Counted from the stretch's first letter, positions 7,268 to 17,171 are shown. The stretch is DNA of 62,731 bases from Bacteroidales bacterium KHT7 (GCA_900102385.1 FNBQ01000020.1:19978-82708); one strand, 5' to 3'. Notes: generated by a model not told the origin, from the sequence alone. Numbers and translations are program-made.

Positions 7268-8809
7268 ATGAAAAAAATACTTTTCACATTGGCGATGCTT
7301 ATATTCTGCGCAACGGTTTTTGCTCAGAACTATAACTATACGAGTTTATATAGCCCTGCTAATAGTGTATATACTTCTTCGTCTTGCGATATCGATGCAG
7401 GAAAGGAGGCGTATTTTAAACCGACACAGAGTTCAACAGAGTATTCTGGCTTTAAGTTCAATCTGTCGGCTAAGGTCTCTGGCTTGCAGATTATCGTATA
7501 CAACAAGTCTAATCAGGTTGTGAATACAGTTACCATGCCTTCTACAGTAAGCAAGTTCGACGTATCTGTTGCTGCTGCTAATGGTGTAGTTGGCAAGATT
7601 GGCCTGAAGAATACTGGCTCTTCAAAGGTTACTTTGAAGGCTCCTACCGTAATGTTCGTTAAGAGAAAGGTTAGTTCTAATGTGAAAGGTATCTTGTCAT
7701 ACTTCTCTATAGGAAATGCATATCCAGATGCGTCAACAGCAACAATTTCTGCTGCTCCTTCGGGAAGTACAGGTACAGTTACAGCAACCTTTGCTGCTGG
7801 TCAGGAGGTTGGATGGGGCGTGCCTCATGATATTTCTGCATTCAAGGCTTTTGTTGTTACGTTGGATGCAGCAGCAACAACAAAGTACATTGTTTCGCTT
7901 AATTATAAGAATGGTTCAAAGACTAGTAGCGATACATGCTGGATTTCAAAGGGAAAGACAACAGGTGTTGTGCGCATTACCTCTAACGACCGTGCATATC
8001 TTGAAAGTGTAAAGATTAAGGCTGAGGCTGCTGCAAGTGCAGTAAAAATCAAGGCACCGTTCTTGTTGTCAAATCAGACATTTACTGTTGCTGGCGGTCA
8101 GGTTACAGATGCAGGCATAGGTACTTCTTGGACTACTCCGGGCGAAGCAGGCGAATGTTCTCTCACCGAACTTTATGATTTGTCTGCACAGACAATGACA
8201 ACTGCAACATATACTGTTCCGAATTCAACTTCACAGACTGTGGTTTGCGATTTCAACTTCAACGATCGCTTCTTCTTGTGGAATTACCCTACAAAGCGTA
8301 ATTTCATGAAGGTTACAAATTCCACTTCGTCAAATGTGTTCTATTCAGTAGACTATGTAGTGGTTAAGTTTAAGGAAGCTTTGAGTCTTGGCTCTGACGA
8401 CTATATCAGACTGAGTATTGCACCAAGTGCAACAATGACAGACTTCTGGTCAACTGAATCTACAGTCAGAAATGGTCAGGTAGTTGTTCTTGATGTTGCA
8501 AATGCAAAGAACTCAGCCGGTACAAAGATTACTCAGGTTCAGCGTTCAAGCGTTCAGTGGATTAAGTTGATGAAGCACTTGAAGGGTACTGGTATCACAG
8601 TTGTAGATGCATATTGTGTCTTGTCAAGTACTGGCTATCAGGGAGTTGATGAACTTGAGGCAGACGACCTTGAGGTTGTATCAACAGAGTTCTATTCTGT
8701 AAAGGGACAGAAACTTGAAGTTCCTTCACCAGAAGGTGTAACTTTGGTAAAGAAAACGTACTCAGACGGTTCTGTTAAAACCACAAAGGTTTACGGATGC
8801 CGATTCTGA
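7268..8809 (+). CDS. Secreted hypothetical protein with a Por/T9SS-like C-terminal tail
   Basis: A 513-aa exported protein of unrecognised family. The signal peptide ends near VFAQ (about residue 20). The body is rich in Ser, Thr, Val and Ala with alternating hydrophobic residues, which suggests beta-sandwich domains, possibly carbohydrate-binding. Two similar sections seem present (starting around residues 20 and 130). The last 45 residues (EFYSVKGQKL..., GVTLVKKTYSDGS) resemble the C-terminal sorting tails often seen on Prevotella secreted proteins. It is a monocistronic unit with its own promoter and terminator, next to the CE7 esterase and SusC/D genes. A glycan-binding role is inferred from context only. 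Confidence 0.75.
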   Translation: MKKILFTLAMLIFCATVFAQNYNYTSLYSPANSVYTSSSCDIDAGKEAYFKPTQSSTEYSGFKFNLSAKVSGLQIIVYNKSNQVVNTVTMPSTVSKFDVSVAAANGVVGKIGLKNTGSSKVTLKAPTVMFVKRKVSSNVKGILSYFSIGNAYPDASTATISAAPSGSTGTVTATFAAGQEVGWGVPHDISAFKAFVVTLDAAATTKYIVSLNYKNGSKTSSDTCWISKGKTTGVVRITSNDRAYLESVKIKAEAAASAVKIKAPFLLSNQTFTVAGGQVTDAGIGTSWTTPGEAGECSLTELYDLSAQTMTTATYTVPNSTSQTVVCDFNFNDRFFLWNYPTKRNFMKVTNSTSSNVFYSVDYVVVKFKEALSLGSDDYIRLSIAPSATMTDFWSTESTVRNGQVVVLDVANAKNSAGTKITQVQRSSVQWIKLMKHLKGTGITVVDAYCVLSSTGYQGVDELEADDLEVVSTEFYSVKGQKLEVPSPEGVTLVKKTYSDGSVKTTKVYGCRF

Positions 8810-8853
8810 GAAAAAAGAAAATTTGTTACTTGAGATTTAAAATAGAATAAGGC

Positions 8854-8892
8854 GAAGCGAATTTGTTTGTGAAAACAGATTCGCTTCTTTAG
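8854..8892 (+). terminator. Terminator of the secreted protein gene
   Basis: GAAGCGAAT (8854-8862) pairs with ATTCGCTTC (8879-8887), followed by TTTAGTTTATTT. Confidence 0.75.
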
Positions 8893-8947
8893 TTTATTTG
8901 TGCAATGATTAGATAAAATAGTACAATGCTACCAGATCTTTTTGTTC

Positions 8948-8955
8948 TACCTTTG
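8948..8955 (+). promoter_or_regulatory. -7 box of the CE7 esterase gene
   Basis: TACCTTTG predicts a start near 8962. It lies downstream of the first in-frame ATG (8926), which rules that ATG out as the translation start. Confidence 0.6.
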
Positions 8956-8976
8956 CGTTATAACAAATACAAAACT

Positions 8977-10266
8977 ATGATTGATAATATGAAAAGACTT
9001 ATTTTGTCCTTACTCATGGCTTTTATCTGCACCTTATATATATGTGCACAGATAAGAGGCAAGGAAATTAGCGTAATGGTTACTCCTGACCGTGATAACT
9101 GGACTTATAAAACTGGTGAAACCGCTACGTTTACAATACAGGTTTACAAGGCGCAATGCCTGCTGAAGGGCGCAGTGATAGACTATGAGCAGGGCGAGGA
9201 AATGTATCCCGAAGTTACGAAAAATAATGTCACGTTGAAAGATGGAAAACTGGTATTGAGAGGCAAACTTTCCAAGCCCGGATTCTATCGCGTGAAGGTG
9301 ACGGCAAAGGTTAACGGAAGAAATTACGATGGAATGGCTACCGTAGCCTACAGTCCCGAGAACATAAAGCCTTGTGCCGAGATGCCATCGGATTTTGATA
9401 CCTTCTGGACTAATTCGCTGAAGGAAGCCCGAAATACTCCGCTTGAGCCTACGATGGTGCTGCTGCCAGAACGTTGCACCGAAAAGGTAAACGTCTATCA
9501 GGTAAGTTTCCATAATATCCGATGGGGCAGCAGAACATACGGAATCTTGTGCGTGCCGAAGGCTGAAGGCAAATATCCAGCGTTGCTCAGAGTGCCGGGA
9601 GCTGGAATCAGGCCATATTACGGCGATGTGCAGACAGCCGAGAAGGGTGCAATAACATTAGAGATTGGAATCCACGGCATTCCTGTTACTTATACGCAAG
9701 ACTATTACGATAAACTTTTCAAAGGTGCATTGTATAACTATTGGGAGAGCAACAGCGACGATCGCGATGCCTTCTATTACAAAAGAGTCTTTGTCGGTGC
9801 AGTAAGAGCAGTCGATTTTATCTGCTCTCTGCCTCAGTTCAATGGCAAGCAACTCGGCGTGTCTGGTTCGAGTCAGGGCGGTATGTTGTCTTTCGTTACG
9901 GCGGCTCTCGACAGTAGAGTTACATTCTATGCCGTTGTCCATCCGGCAATGTGCGACCATACTGCATCGTTGAAGAAGCAGCCATGCGGTTGGCCACATT
10001 ATTTCTACGGAAAGAAGGCCGATGACAAGAAAGTGACTGTAAGCCGTTATTACGACGGAATAAACTTTGTTCGCAGAATAAAAGTGCCGGGATGGTTCTC
10101 GTTTGGCTATAATGATGATGTTGTTGCACCAACATCTATGTATGCAGCATATAATACCGTTTCTGCCCCTAAAGAGTTCAAACCTTATTTGCAGACTGGT
10201 CATTATTGGTATCAGGAGCAGTATGATGAATGGAATGAATGGATGTGGAAACAGATGGATTTGTAG
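8977..10266 (+). CDS. Acetyl xylan esterase family protein (CE7-like, AXE1)
   Basis: An exported alpha/beta-hydrolase of 429 aa from the ATG at 8977 (the ATG at 8989 is equally possible). The signal peptide runs through LILSLLMAFICTLYICAQ. An N-terminal beta domain (about residues 30-125) precedes the AXE1 domain. The nucleophile serine is in GSSQGG (S299 in this numbering), the acid is in GYNDDVV (D380/D381) and the histidine is in TGHYWYQ (H409). The family removes acetyl groups from sugars and oligosaccharides. Beside a mannanase and two SusC/D pairs it probably deacetylates imported hemicellulose fragments in the periplasm. Confidence 0.85.
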   Translation: MIDNMKRLILSLLMAFICTLYICAQIRGKEISVMVTPDRDNWTYKTGETATFTIQVYKAQCLLKGAVIDYEQGEEMYPEVTKNNVTLKDGKLVLRGKLSKPGFYRVKVTAKVNGRNYDGMATVAYSPENIKPCAEMPSDFDTFWTNSLKEARNTPLEPTMVLLPERCTEKVNVYQVSFHNIRWGSRTYGILCVPKAEGKYPALLRVPGAGIRPYYGDVQTAEKGAITLEIGIHGIPVTYTQDYYDKLFKGALYNYWESNSDDRDAFYYKRVFVGAVRAVDFICSLPQFNGKQLGVSGSSQGGMLSFVTAALDSRVTFYAVVHPAMCDHTASLKKQPCGWPHYFYGKKADDKKVTVSRYYDGINFVRRIKVPGWFSFGYNDDVVAPTSMYAAYNTVSAPKEFKPYLQTGHYWYQEQYDEWNEWMWKQMDL

Positions 10267-10394
10267 AAATTAACGTTCGTTTTTTGCTAACTGAACTTGA
10301 CATTATGTAAAAGTTGTAAATGTTAAATATTCTTAATGATAGAATAGTTCAAAAAAACGAAAAAATAGTATTATTGTTGTATATACTTAATGTA

Positions 10395-10402
10395 TATTTT
10401 TG
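10395..10402 (+). promoter_or_regulatory. -7 box of the first susC operon
   Basis: TATTTTTG predicts a start near 10409 and a leader of about 80 bases. The leader contains one and a half copies of the susC leader repeat. Confidence 0.65.
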
Positions 10403-10422
10403 TAATAGAAGTAAAAGAGAAT

Positions 10423-10478
10423 AGCCATTAATTTAATAAACCAGAGATTAACAAAAAAGGTTATAAACCTTTAATTTA
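10423..10478 (+). promoter_or_regulatory. susC leader repeat and hairpin (1.5 copies)
   Basis: One full repeat begins AGCCATTAATTTAATAAACC and is followed by a half copy. AAAGGTT (10456-10462) pairs with AACCTTT (10466-10472) around ATA, about 18 bases before the ATG. The same motif is repeated 4.5 times before the second susC (18295-18507). Confidence 0.65.
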
Positions 10479-10489
10479 GTACAGTAGAT

Positions 10490-13400
10490 ATGGATTTAAT
10501 TACTAGAAAACAAGCGCTAATGGCAGGAGCATGTATTGCCTTCTTGCTGGGCGGTACTCCTGTGCAAGTATTCGCCTCTAATGCTTCAGTACCTGTTGAA
10601 GCAAGCGCACCGACACAGAAAGTCGTGGGTACTGTAGTTGATCAGAGTGGTGACCCGATTATCGGCGCAAACGTGCTGGTAAAAGGTACACAGAATGGTA
10701 CAATTACAGATTTTGACGGACACTTTACTATTGAAGCGCCAAAGGGAGCAACACTTGTTGTCTCTTACATTGGCTATCTTCAGCAGGAAGTGAAAGTTAC
10801 CGGCGACAATTTGAAAATTCAGTTAGCAGAGGACTCTAAGAGCCTCGAAGAAGTTGTGGTAGTTGGTTACGGTGTTCAGAAGAAGAAACTCGTAACTGGC
10901 GCAACTGTTCAGGTGAAGGGAGATGAAATTGCTAAGATGAACACTACAAATGCTTTGACTGCAATGCAGAGTTCAACACCGGGTGTTCAGATTACTCAGG
11001 CTTCTTCACAGCCGGGTAAGGGATTCAAGGTTAATATTCGCGGTATGGGTACTATCAATGGTGCATCTCCTTTGTTGGTTATAGATGGAGTTCAGAGTGG
11101 TACTGCCGATGATGGATTGAACGGCTTGAATCCTAATGATATTGAGAGCATTGATGTATTGAAAGATGCTGCATCGGCAGCCATCTATGGTGCTCATGCT
11201 GCCAATGGCGTTATCTTGGTAACAACAAAGCAGGGTAAGGCTGGTAAATTGTCTATTCAGTATGACGGACATGTGGGTTGGAGTAATGCTTATAAGCGAC
11301 CTGCAACTTTGAACGCGAAGCAGTACATGCAGATTATTGACGAGGTGAACTTTGGTGCGACAGGCACAAAAACAGACTGGTCGAAGCTTGTGCCGCAGGC
11401 AATCTTGGATAAGGTCAATGCTGGTTGGGAAGGTACAGACTGGTTTGATGAATATGCAAACAAGAATGCTGTTCAGACAAGCCATGCCTTGAGTATTACA
11501 GGTGGTAACGACCGATCAAAGTTCTCAATGAGTTTGAACTACAGTTATAATAACGGTATAATGGGTGGTGCTATGGCATCAAACTACCAGCGTTATGGCG
11601 GTCGTATCAATTCTGAGCATGTTCTCCTTAGAGGTAAACATGATATTATAACTATAGGTGAAAACCTTTCTTATTGGTATCATAAGAGTCACGATTTGGC
11701 AGAAGGCAACGGCTATTTCAACATCATGCAGAATGCATATATTGCCTCTCCGCTTGTGCAGCCGTTTAACGAGGATGGTTCTCTTGCAAGTTACAGAGAA
11801 AACGGAGCAGGATACAGTTCTATGATATATACAAATCCATTGAACGGATTGTATAATGGTGAGTACAATGCTATTAACAAGAGTCGTGATTTTGGTGTAG
11901 GAGCAACATTCTATTGGATTATAGAACCTATTAAGGGCTTGAGATACAGAGGACAGGTTAATACTGGATATAGTGGAAGTAATACACGTAGCGCTTCACA
12001 GCCATACAGTAGTAGCAATACAAATGCTACTAGTACATACGGTTTGCAGTATTATATGAATGAGAGTGGTAGTATTTCTGTTAATAATACAATTAGTTAC
12101 GAGTTGCCAAAATTCAATGGTCACGCAATCGATTTGATGGTTGGTCAGGAATACACACAGAATTTGTGGAATAACAGTCTGAATACCACACACTCTATTG
12201 GTGAAGAAAGTGCAAATTCTTTGCTTACAAAAGGCTTCTCTTATAATTTGCCAGTAAACTATGGTGGTAGCGCAACCATTAATTATAATGGTTCTGCTGA
12301 TACGGAGTATGCAGAAGCAGCATTCTTTGGTCGTTTGAACTATAACTATAAGGAGAAGTATATGGCAACATTCATCTTGCGCCATGATGGTTCTTCTAAT
12401 TTTGCCGACGGACATCGTTGGGGTACATTCCCTTCTGTTTCTGGTGGCTGGGTTGTGACAAACGAGAGTTTTATGGAGCCAATACAGGATGTTATGGATT
12501 TCTTTAAGATTAGAGCATCTTGGGGACAGAACGGAAACTGTAATGTAACTCCGTTTAGCTATGTTGCAAACATAAAGTATTCTCCTACAGATTATGCCGA
12601 CTATGGCTATAAGTTCGGTAGCAGTAATGAACAGACTGTCAGCCCAACAGGATGGACTCCTGGTGCATATACTGATAACATGCCAAATGAAGACCTTACA
12701 TGGGAGACTTCAGAGCAGATAAATATCGGTTTTGATGCCAGATTCTTGAATAGCCGTTTGGGGGTTAACTTTGACTATTATGTTAAGACTACAAAAGACT
12801 GGTTGATTTGTCCTACTCCAAAGGCGTTCGCAGGAACTCCTAACGGAAAGTGGCTGAATGGTGGTGATGTTAGAAACTCAGGTGTTGAGTTGGCATTATC
12901 ATGGAATGACAAGATTGGTTCTGACTTCAATTATCATGCAAACGTTAATATTGGTACAAATCGTAACCGTGTAACATACTTGGCAACAGATGGTGGCAGA
13001 ATCGACGGTCAGACAAGTGCCTTGTTCCAGAACTCAGATTATGTCAGCCGTGTAGAGGTTGGTCATGCTATTGGCTACTTCTATGGTATGGATTACGATG
13101 GAATATGGCAGAATCAAGCTCAGATAGACGAGGCACGTGCTGCAGGAAAGGCAGTTCTTGATAACGCGCAGCCTGGTGATATGATTTGGGTTGACTATAA
13201 TGGTGACGGTAAGATTAATTATGACGAAGATCGTCATGATATTGGTAATCCTCATCCAAATGTGACTCTCGGTATTGCATTTGGCTTCGACTACAAGGGC
13301 TTTGACTTTAATATCGCAGGTTCAGGTGCATTTGGACAGCAGGTTATGCAGTGCTATCGTACTGCACTCCTTGCCAATCAGTATCAGAACTATACAGAGC

Positions 13401-13750
13401 AGGTATTCGACCGTTGGCATGGAGAGGGCACAAGCAATACCCAGCCACGTTTGACAGTTGGTTCTATCAACGACCAGTGGGTTTCTACTCGCTATATGCA
13501 GAATGCTGATTTCTTTAAGATTCAGAACGTTACTGTTGGTTACGATTTCAAGAAACTTCTTAAGACGTGTCCATTTGGTCAGTTGCGAGTTTATTTCCAA
13601 GCACAGAATCTGTATACCTTTACCGGATATAAGGGTGTAGATCCAGAAGTCGGTTCAAATGGTGGAAAAGATTCTTGGGCAAGTGGCATTGATGTAGGTT
13701 TGTACCCATCTGCTCGTACTTACTTGTTTGGTGTTAGTGTCAAGTTCTAA
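10490..13750 (+). CDS. SusC/RagA TonB-linked outer-membrane transporter (first)
   Basis: A 1086-aa TonB-dependent transporter. The signal region ends near VFAS (residue 30). Next come a carboxypeptidase-regulatory-like beta domain (about 43-125, VVGTVVDQSGDPIIGANVLVKG), the TonB-box region EEVVVVGYG, the plug (ending about SAAIYGAHAANGVILVTTKQG) and a barrel ending in FGVSVKF with the terminal phenylalanine of outer-membrane barrels. It imports oligosaccharides with the SusD encoded 27 bases downstream. Its first 125 residues are almost identical to those of the SusC at 18518, while the barrels are clearly diverged, which fits different glycan specificity. Confidence 0.95.
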   Translation: MDLITRKQALMAGACIAFLLGGTPVQVFASNASVPVEASAPTQKVVGTVVDQSGDPIIGANVLVKGTQNGTITDFDGHFTIEAPKGATLVVSYIGYLQQEVKVTGDNLKIQLAEDSKSLEEVVVVGYGVQKKKLVTGATVQVKGDEIAKMNTTNALTAMQSSTPGVQITQASSQPGKGFKVNIRGMGTINGASPLLVIDGVQSGTADDGLNGLNPNDIESIDVLKDAASAAIYGAHAANGVILVTTKQGKAGKLSIQYDGHVGWSNAYKRPATLNAKQYMQIIDEVNFGATGTKTDWSKLVPQAILDKVNAGWEGTDWFDEYANKNAVQTSHALSITGGNDRSKFSMSLNYSYNNGIMGGAMASNYQRYGGRINSEHVLLRGKHDIITIGENLSYWYHKSHDLAEGNGYFNIMQNAYIASPLVQPFNEDGSLASYRENGAGYSSMIYTNPLNGLYNGEYNAINKSRDFGVGATFYWIIEPIKGLRYRGQVNTGYSGSNTRSASQPYSSSNTNATSTYGLQYYMNESGSISVNNTISYELPKFNGHAIDLMVGQEYTQNLWNNSLNTTHSIGEESANSLLTKGFSYNLPVNYGGSATINYNGSADTEYAEAAFFGRLNYNYKEKYMATFILRHDGSSNFADGHRWGTFPSVSGGWVVTNESFMEPIQDVMDFFKIRASWGQNGNCNVTPFSYVANIKYSPTDYADYGYKFGSSNEQTVSPTGWTPGAYTDNMPNEDLTWETSEQINIGFDARFLNSRLGVNFDYYVKTTKDWLICPTPKAFAGTPNGKWLNGGDVRNSGVELALSWNDKIGSDFNYHANVNIGTNRNRVTYLATDGGRIDGQTSALFQNSDYVSRVEVGHAIGYFYGMDYDGIWQNQAQIDEARAAGKAVLDNAQPGDMIWVDYNGDGKINYDEDRHDIGNPHPNVTLGIAFGFDYKGFDFNIAGSGAFGQQVMQCYRTALLANQYQNYTEQVFDRWHGEGTSNTQPRLTVGSINDQWVSTRYMQNADFFKIQNVTVGYDFKKLLKTCPFGQLRVYFQAQNLYTFTGYKGVDPEVGSNGGKDSWASGIDVGLYPSARTYLFGVSVKF

Positions 13751-13777
13751 AAATTAACTTGTTAATAAGAAAGTAAT

Positions 13778-15646
13778 ATGAAAAAAATATTATCGTTGGC
13801 TATCGCGGCAGCTGTTGCCTTGTCTTCATGCAACAGTATGCTTGATACCGAGAATTATACAGGTGCAAATACTGCAAACTTTCCTGCGCAGGCTTCTGAC
13901 TTGAATGCCGAATTGTCTGCATTGTATTCAGTATTGAATCAGTATTGCAACGATCCTTTGCAGACTCCATATTTAGTCTACAATATTATGTCTGATGATT
14001 GTAATGGTGCAGGTGGTACTGGTGACGTTGAGGCTCATGCTATCGGTCATTTGATGAAGAATAAAGACGCTTTGTATGACGGCGCATTCAAGGCGACTTA
14101 TGTAGGTGTTGCGCGTGCAAATGCCATAATCTATTCGGTTGACGCATTCGACTGGACTGGAAAGGAAACAATGAGAAACCAGCTTCTTGGTGAGGCTTAC
14201 TTTATGAGAGGACTGTTCTACCTTTGGGGAACACAGTTCTGGGGCGACATTCCTGCTTATTGGGCTGCTGCTGCTCCTGATCCATGTCCGCAGCAGAGTG
14301 CCGAGGACGTTATTTATCCGCATATCCTTGCCGATTTTTATAGTGCATATCAGCTTATGTCGTATGGCTATACAACTCAAGGTGACGGACATGCTACAAA
14401 GGGTACTGCTGCTGGCTATCTTGCCCGTGCGTATATGTTCTATCAAGGTTTCTACAAGAAGCAGGGTGAACTTGCAAAGGCTTCATGTCCAGATGTTAAA
14501 ATGCTTGACCTTGACGAAGGCATCAAGTCAAAAGCAATAAACGAGACATTGACAAAGAGTATGGTGACAGACGCTTTGAAGGATGCGGTTGCTAATGGCG
14601 GTTATGAGCTGGTAGAAGATTTCCGTTTGTTGTGGCAGTACACAAATCAATATACGGTAGGAGATTACAAGTTTACAGAAGATTTGGCTAAGGCTGGCAA
14701 ATCGTGGGCTGGAAATGGAAACAAGGAAGAAGTGTTCCAGATACAATTTGGTAACTTTGCTTCATGGAACGGAACTGTATCAATGGGTTATACAAACATG
14801 AGCTCATTGTATTGTTCATTGCGTTGCGATGAAGGTACTGGTATTGTAAGCGGTGCTAACATTTCGAATGGTGGCATTGAAACTTTCCCATTTGCTCAGG
14901 GCTGGGGACAAGGCACAATAAATGCTGGTCTTTGGGATGACTGGTCAAATTCAGATCCTCGTAAGGCTGCAACTATTCTTAACGTACAGGATGAGCTTGC
15001 TGATTTTGCGTTCGCTTCATCTTGTTCGGAAGATGCAGGTTTGTACAACAAAAAATTGATGGCTGTTACAACCAAGACAACTGCTGGTAACGATAAAACT
15101 TCTGGACCTTATATTTGGTGGGGTGTTGTTCGCGAAGAGGCAAAACAGGCTCAAAATAATAAAAACAGTATGCAGGGCGACCATTTTGGAGATATAGTAC
15201 TGATGCGTTATTCTGACATCCTTCTTATGCTTACTGAGCTTACTGGCGATGTAAGCTATCAGAACAAGGTTCGTGCTCGTGCTGGCTTGAAGGAGACAAC
15301 ATACTCATGGGAAGGCATTCAGGACGAACGTCGTTTTGAGTTTGCCGGTGAAGGCTTGCGTTTCAACGATCTGCGTCGTTGGTCAGGCAAGGGTGGCGGT
15401 GAAAACTGTATAGCAGCAAAGGCTCTTCAGAAACAGGAGGGTACAAGAGTAAACTATACAGGCAGATGGACTGTTATGAAACATGCTGTTTCTTCATGGG
15501 CTAAGAGATATGCAGAGACTGACGGTTTCTTGATGATTCCACCATCACAGATTAACATTGTTGGTGATGAAACCGTTTTGAAGCAGAATGCAGGCTGGAC
15601 ATCGGATGTTGCTGATGCAAATATGTCTGGTACTCCTGTTTATTAA
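13778..15646 (+). CDS. SusD/RagB glycan-binding lipoprotein (first)
   Basis: A 622-aa surface lipoprotein. The lipobox is ALSSC (C18). SusD hallmarks follow: the early LNAELSALYSVLNQY, the helical repeats with QLLGEAYFMRGLFYLWGTQFWGD, and the C-terminal ERRFEFAGEGLRFNDLRRW. It caps the SusC barrel encoded just upstream and captures the glycan at the surface. It is co-transcribed with susC and the lipoprotein gene that follows. Confidence 0.93.
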   Translation: MKKILSLAIAAAVALSSCNSMLDTENYTGANTANFPAQASDLNAELSALYSVLNQYCNDPLQTPYLVYNIMSDDCNGAGGTGDVEAHAIGHLMKNKDALYDGAFKATYVGVARANAIIYSVDAFDWTGKETMRNQLLGEAYFMRGLFYLWGTQFWGDIPAYWAAAAPDPCPQQSAEDVIYPHILADFYSAYQLMSYGYTTQGDGHATKGTAAGYLARAYMFYQGFYKKQGELAKASCPDVKMLDLDEGIKSKAINETLTKSMVTDALKDAVANGGYELVEDFRLLWQYTNQYTVGDYKFTEDLAKAGKSWAGNGNKEEVFQIQFGNFASWNGTVSMGYTNMSSLYCSLRCDEGTGIVSGANISNGGIETFPFAQGWGQGTINAGLWDDWSNSDPRKAATILNVQDELADFAFASSCSEDAGLYNKKLMAVTTKTTAGNDKTSGPYIWWGVVREEAKQAQNNKNSMQGDHFGDIVLMRYSDILLMLTELTGDVSYQNKVRARAGLKETTYSWEGIQDERRFEFAGEGLRFNDLRRWSGKGGGENCIAAKALQKQEGTRVNYTGRWTVMKHAVSSWAKRYAETDGFLMIPPSQINIVGDETVLKQNAGWTSDVADANMSGTPVY

Positions 15647-15670
15647 TTAATCATCTAAGACACTACGGAA

Positions 15671-17113
15671 ATGAAAAGAATATTATTTAGTATGATAGTC
15701 GCTGCAAGTGTGCTGACATCTTGTGATCCAGTAAGAGACAGTCAGGACTTTAGCCCTAACGACTATACAGCAGAGCAGATTGGCAATAGTGTGACCTTAA
15801 AGGTATATAAGGACAAGGAATGTACTCAGGAGGCTGGTCCGGGTGAGGGTAACTGGGTTAAGTATTCAACTTCTCCAAGTACTATAGTTTCAATCTACAA
15901 CATAAAGGCTGGCGAACAGAATGTGCTTGCCACAGGTACCGACGGAGTGTTTAATCTTGCACCGAGTCGTGGCTCAAGTAACGATCAGACTTTGTACATC
16001 AGAACTTATAATTCTGATGGAAAGGAGATTGTTGCCGAGAAATCGGTAAATGTATGGGTACAGACAGAACTTCCACAAGAAATTCTATATCTTTGCTCTG
16101 ATGATGAGGAGAAGGCATGGACTTGGGACTGTTCTACAGCTGGAGCATGCTGGGGTAATATGGGTAATCCTTCGTGGTCAACCCCTGATAAGATTTTTGC
16201 TTCTGGCGATGCCAAGTGGTGGGGTGTTGAAACTCCAGAGGGATTGCTTACTCAGCTTAATCATTCAGATACAGGAAATGCAACAGGCGAAGAGTCTGAG
16301 GATGCTTACATGGTGTTTAGTAATCTTGATGGTAAGGTTCATACTTACAATGCAGACGGCAAGGAAATCCGTACAGGTAAGTGGTCTATTGATATGACTC
16401 CTACTGCTACAGCTGTAGGTACTCTTACAACTGATGCAGGCTCAATACTGTTCCCATTCTCAATAAATACAGGTGGTAAGAAGCCAACAACGTTCCAGAT
16501 TGCAGGTCTTGATGCAAACCATTTGGTTCTGATGGATACAGGTGGTCATCCAGACAATGCGGATGAATATACATACTGGAGATTTAAGAACAAGTCTGAC
16601 TGGCAGGGAGCTTTGCACGCTTATTCAAGCAGAGCATGGACTTGGGATTGCACTTCTGTAGAAGAATGTTGGGGTAATATGGGTAATCCTTCATGGTCAA
16701 CTCCTGATAAAATCTTCAAGTCTGGTGATGCCAAGTGGTGGGGCGTTAAGAGTCCAGAGGAGTTGCTTACACAGCTTAATCACTCAGATACAGGCGAGGC
16801 TACAGGCGAAGAATCTGCTGATGCGTATATGGTATTTGATGTAAATGGTTCTGTTAAGTGCTATGATGGCAATGGCAAGGAGATTCGTTCTGGTAAGTAT
16901 GAGGTTTCAATGACTCCATCTGCTACTAATGTTGGAACAATGACAACAACCGAGGGAGCTATTTTGTTCCCATTCTCAATTAATACAGGTGGTAAGAAGC
17001 CAACAACATTCCAGATTGCCGGTATTGACGGCGACAGAATGGTTTTGATGGATACAGGTGGTCATCCAGCCAATGCGGATGAATATACTTTCTGGAGATT
17101 TAAGGCTAAATAG
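15671..17113 (+). CDS. SusE/F-position surface lipoprotein with internal duplication
   Basis: A 480-aa lipoprotein (lipobox LTSC, C18) in the SusE/F position of the operon, so probably a surface glycan-binding protein. Residues 20-140 form an N-terminal Ig/PKD-like region. Residues about 149-306 and 322-480 are two tandem repeats, each starting AWTWDC and ending YWRFK or FWRFK. They share long identical blocks such as CWGNMGNPSWSTPDKIF and FPFSINTGGKKPTTFQIAG. Each repeat carries many tryptophans, as expected of sugar-binding platforms. The nucleotide similarity is also high, so the duplication is recent or kept uniform by conversion. Confidence 0.8.
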   Translation: MKRILFSMIVAASVLTSCDPVRDSQDFSPNDYTAEQIGNSVTLKVYKDKECTQEAGPGEGNWVKYSTSPSTIVSIYNIKAGEQNVLATGTDGVFNLAPSRGSSNDQTLYIRTYNSDGKEIVAEKSVNVWVQTELPQEILYLCSDDEEKAWTWDCSTAGACWGNMGNPSWSTPDKIFASGDAKWWGVETPEGLLTQLNHSDTGNATGEESEDAYMVFSNLDGKVHTYNADGKEIRTGKWSIDMTPTATAVGTLTTDAGSILFPFSINTGGKKPTTFQIAGLDANHLVLMDTGGHPDNADEYTYWRFKNKSDWQGALHAYSSRAWTWDCTSVEECWGNMGNPSWSTPDKIFKSGDAKWWGVKSPEELLTQLNHSDTGEATGEESADAYMVFDVNGSVKCYDGNGKEIRSGKYEVSMTPSATNVGTMTTTEGAILFPFSINTGGKKPTTFQIAGIDGDRMVLMDTGGHPANADEYTFWRFKAK

Positions 17114-17132
17114 TTTTATAAACTTAGATAAT

Positions 17133-17171
17133 GGGCAAAGGCTGTTATTTGTACAGTCTTTGCCTTTATAT
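17133..17171 (+). terminator. Terminator of the first SusC/D operon
   Basis: GGCAAAGGCTGT pairs with ACAGTCTTTGCC (one mismatch) around TATTTGT, followed by TTTATAT. Confidence 0.7.

Noticed and set aside
8926-8976. Upstream ATG start for the CE7 esterase
   Set aside because: The -7 box TACCTTTG at 8948-8955 lies downstream of this ATG, and the extra residues would spoil the signal peptide.
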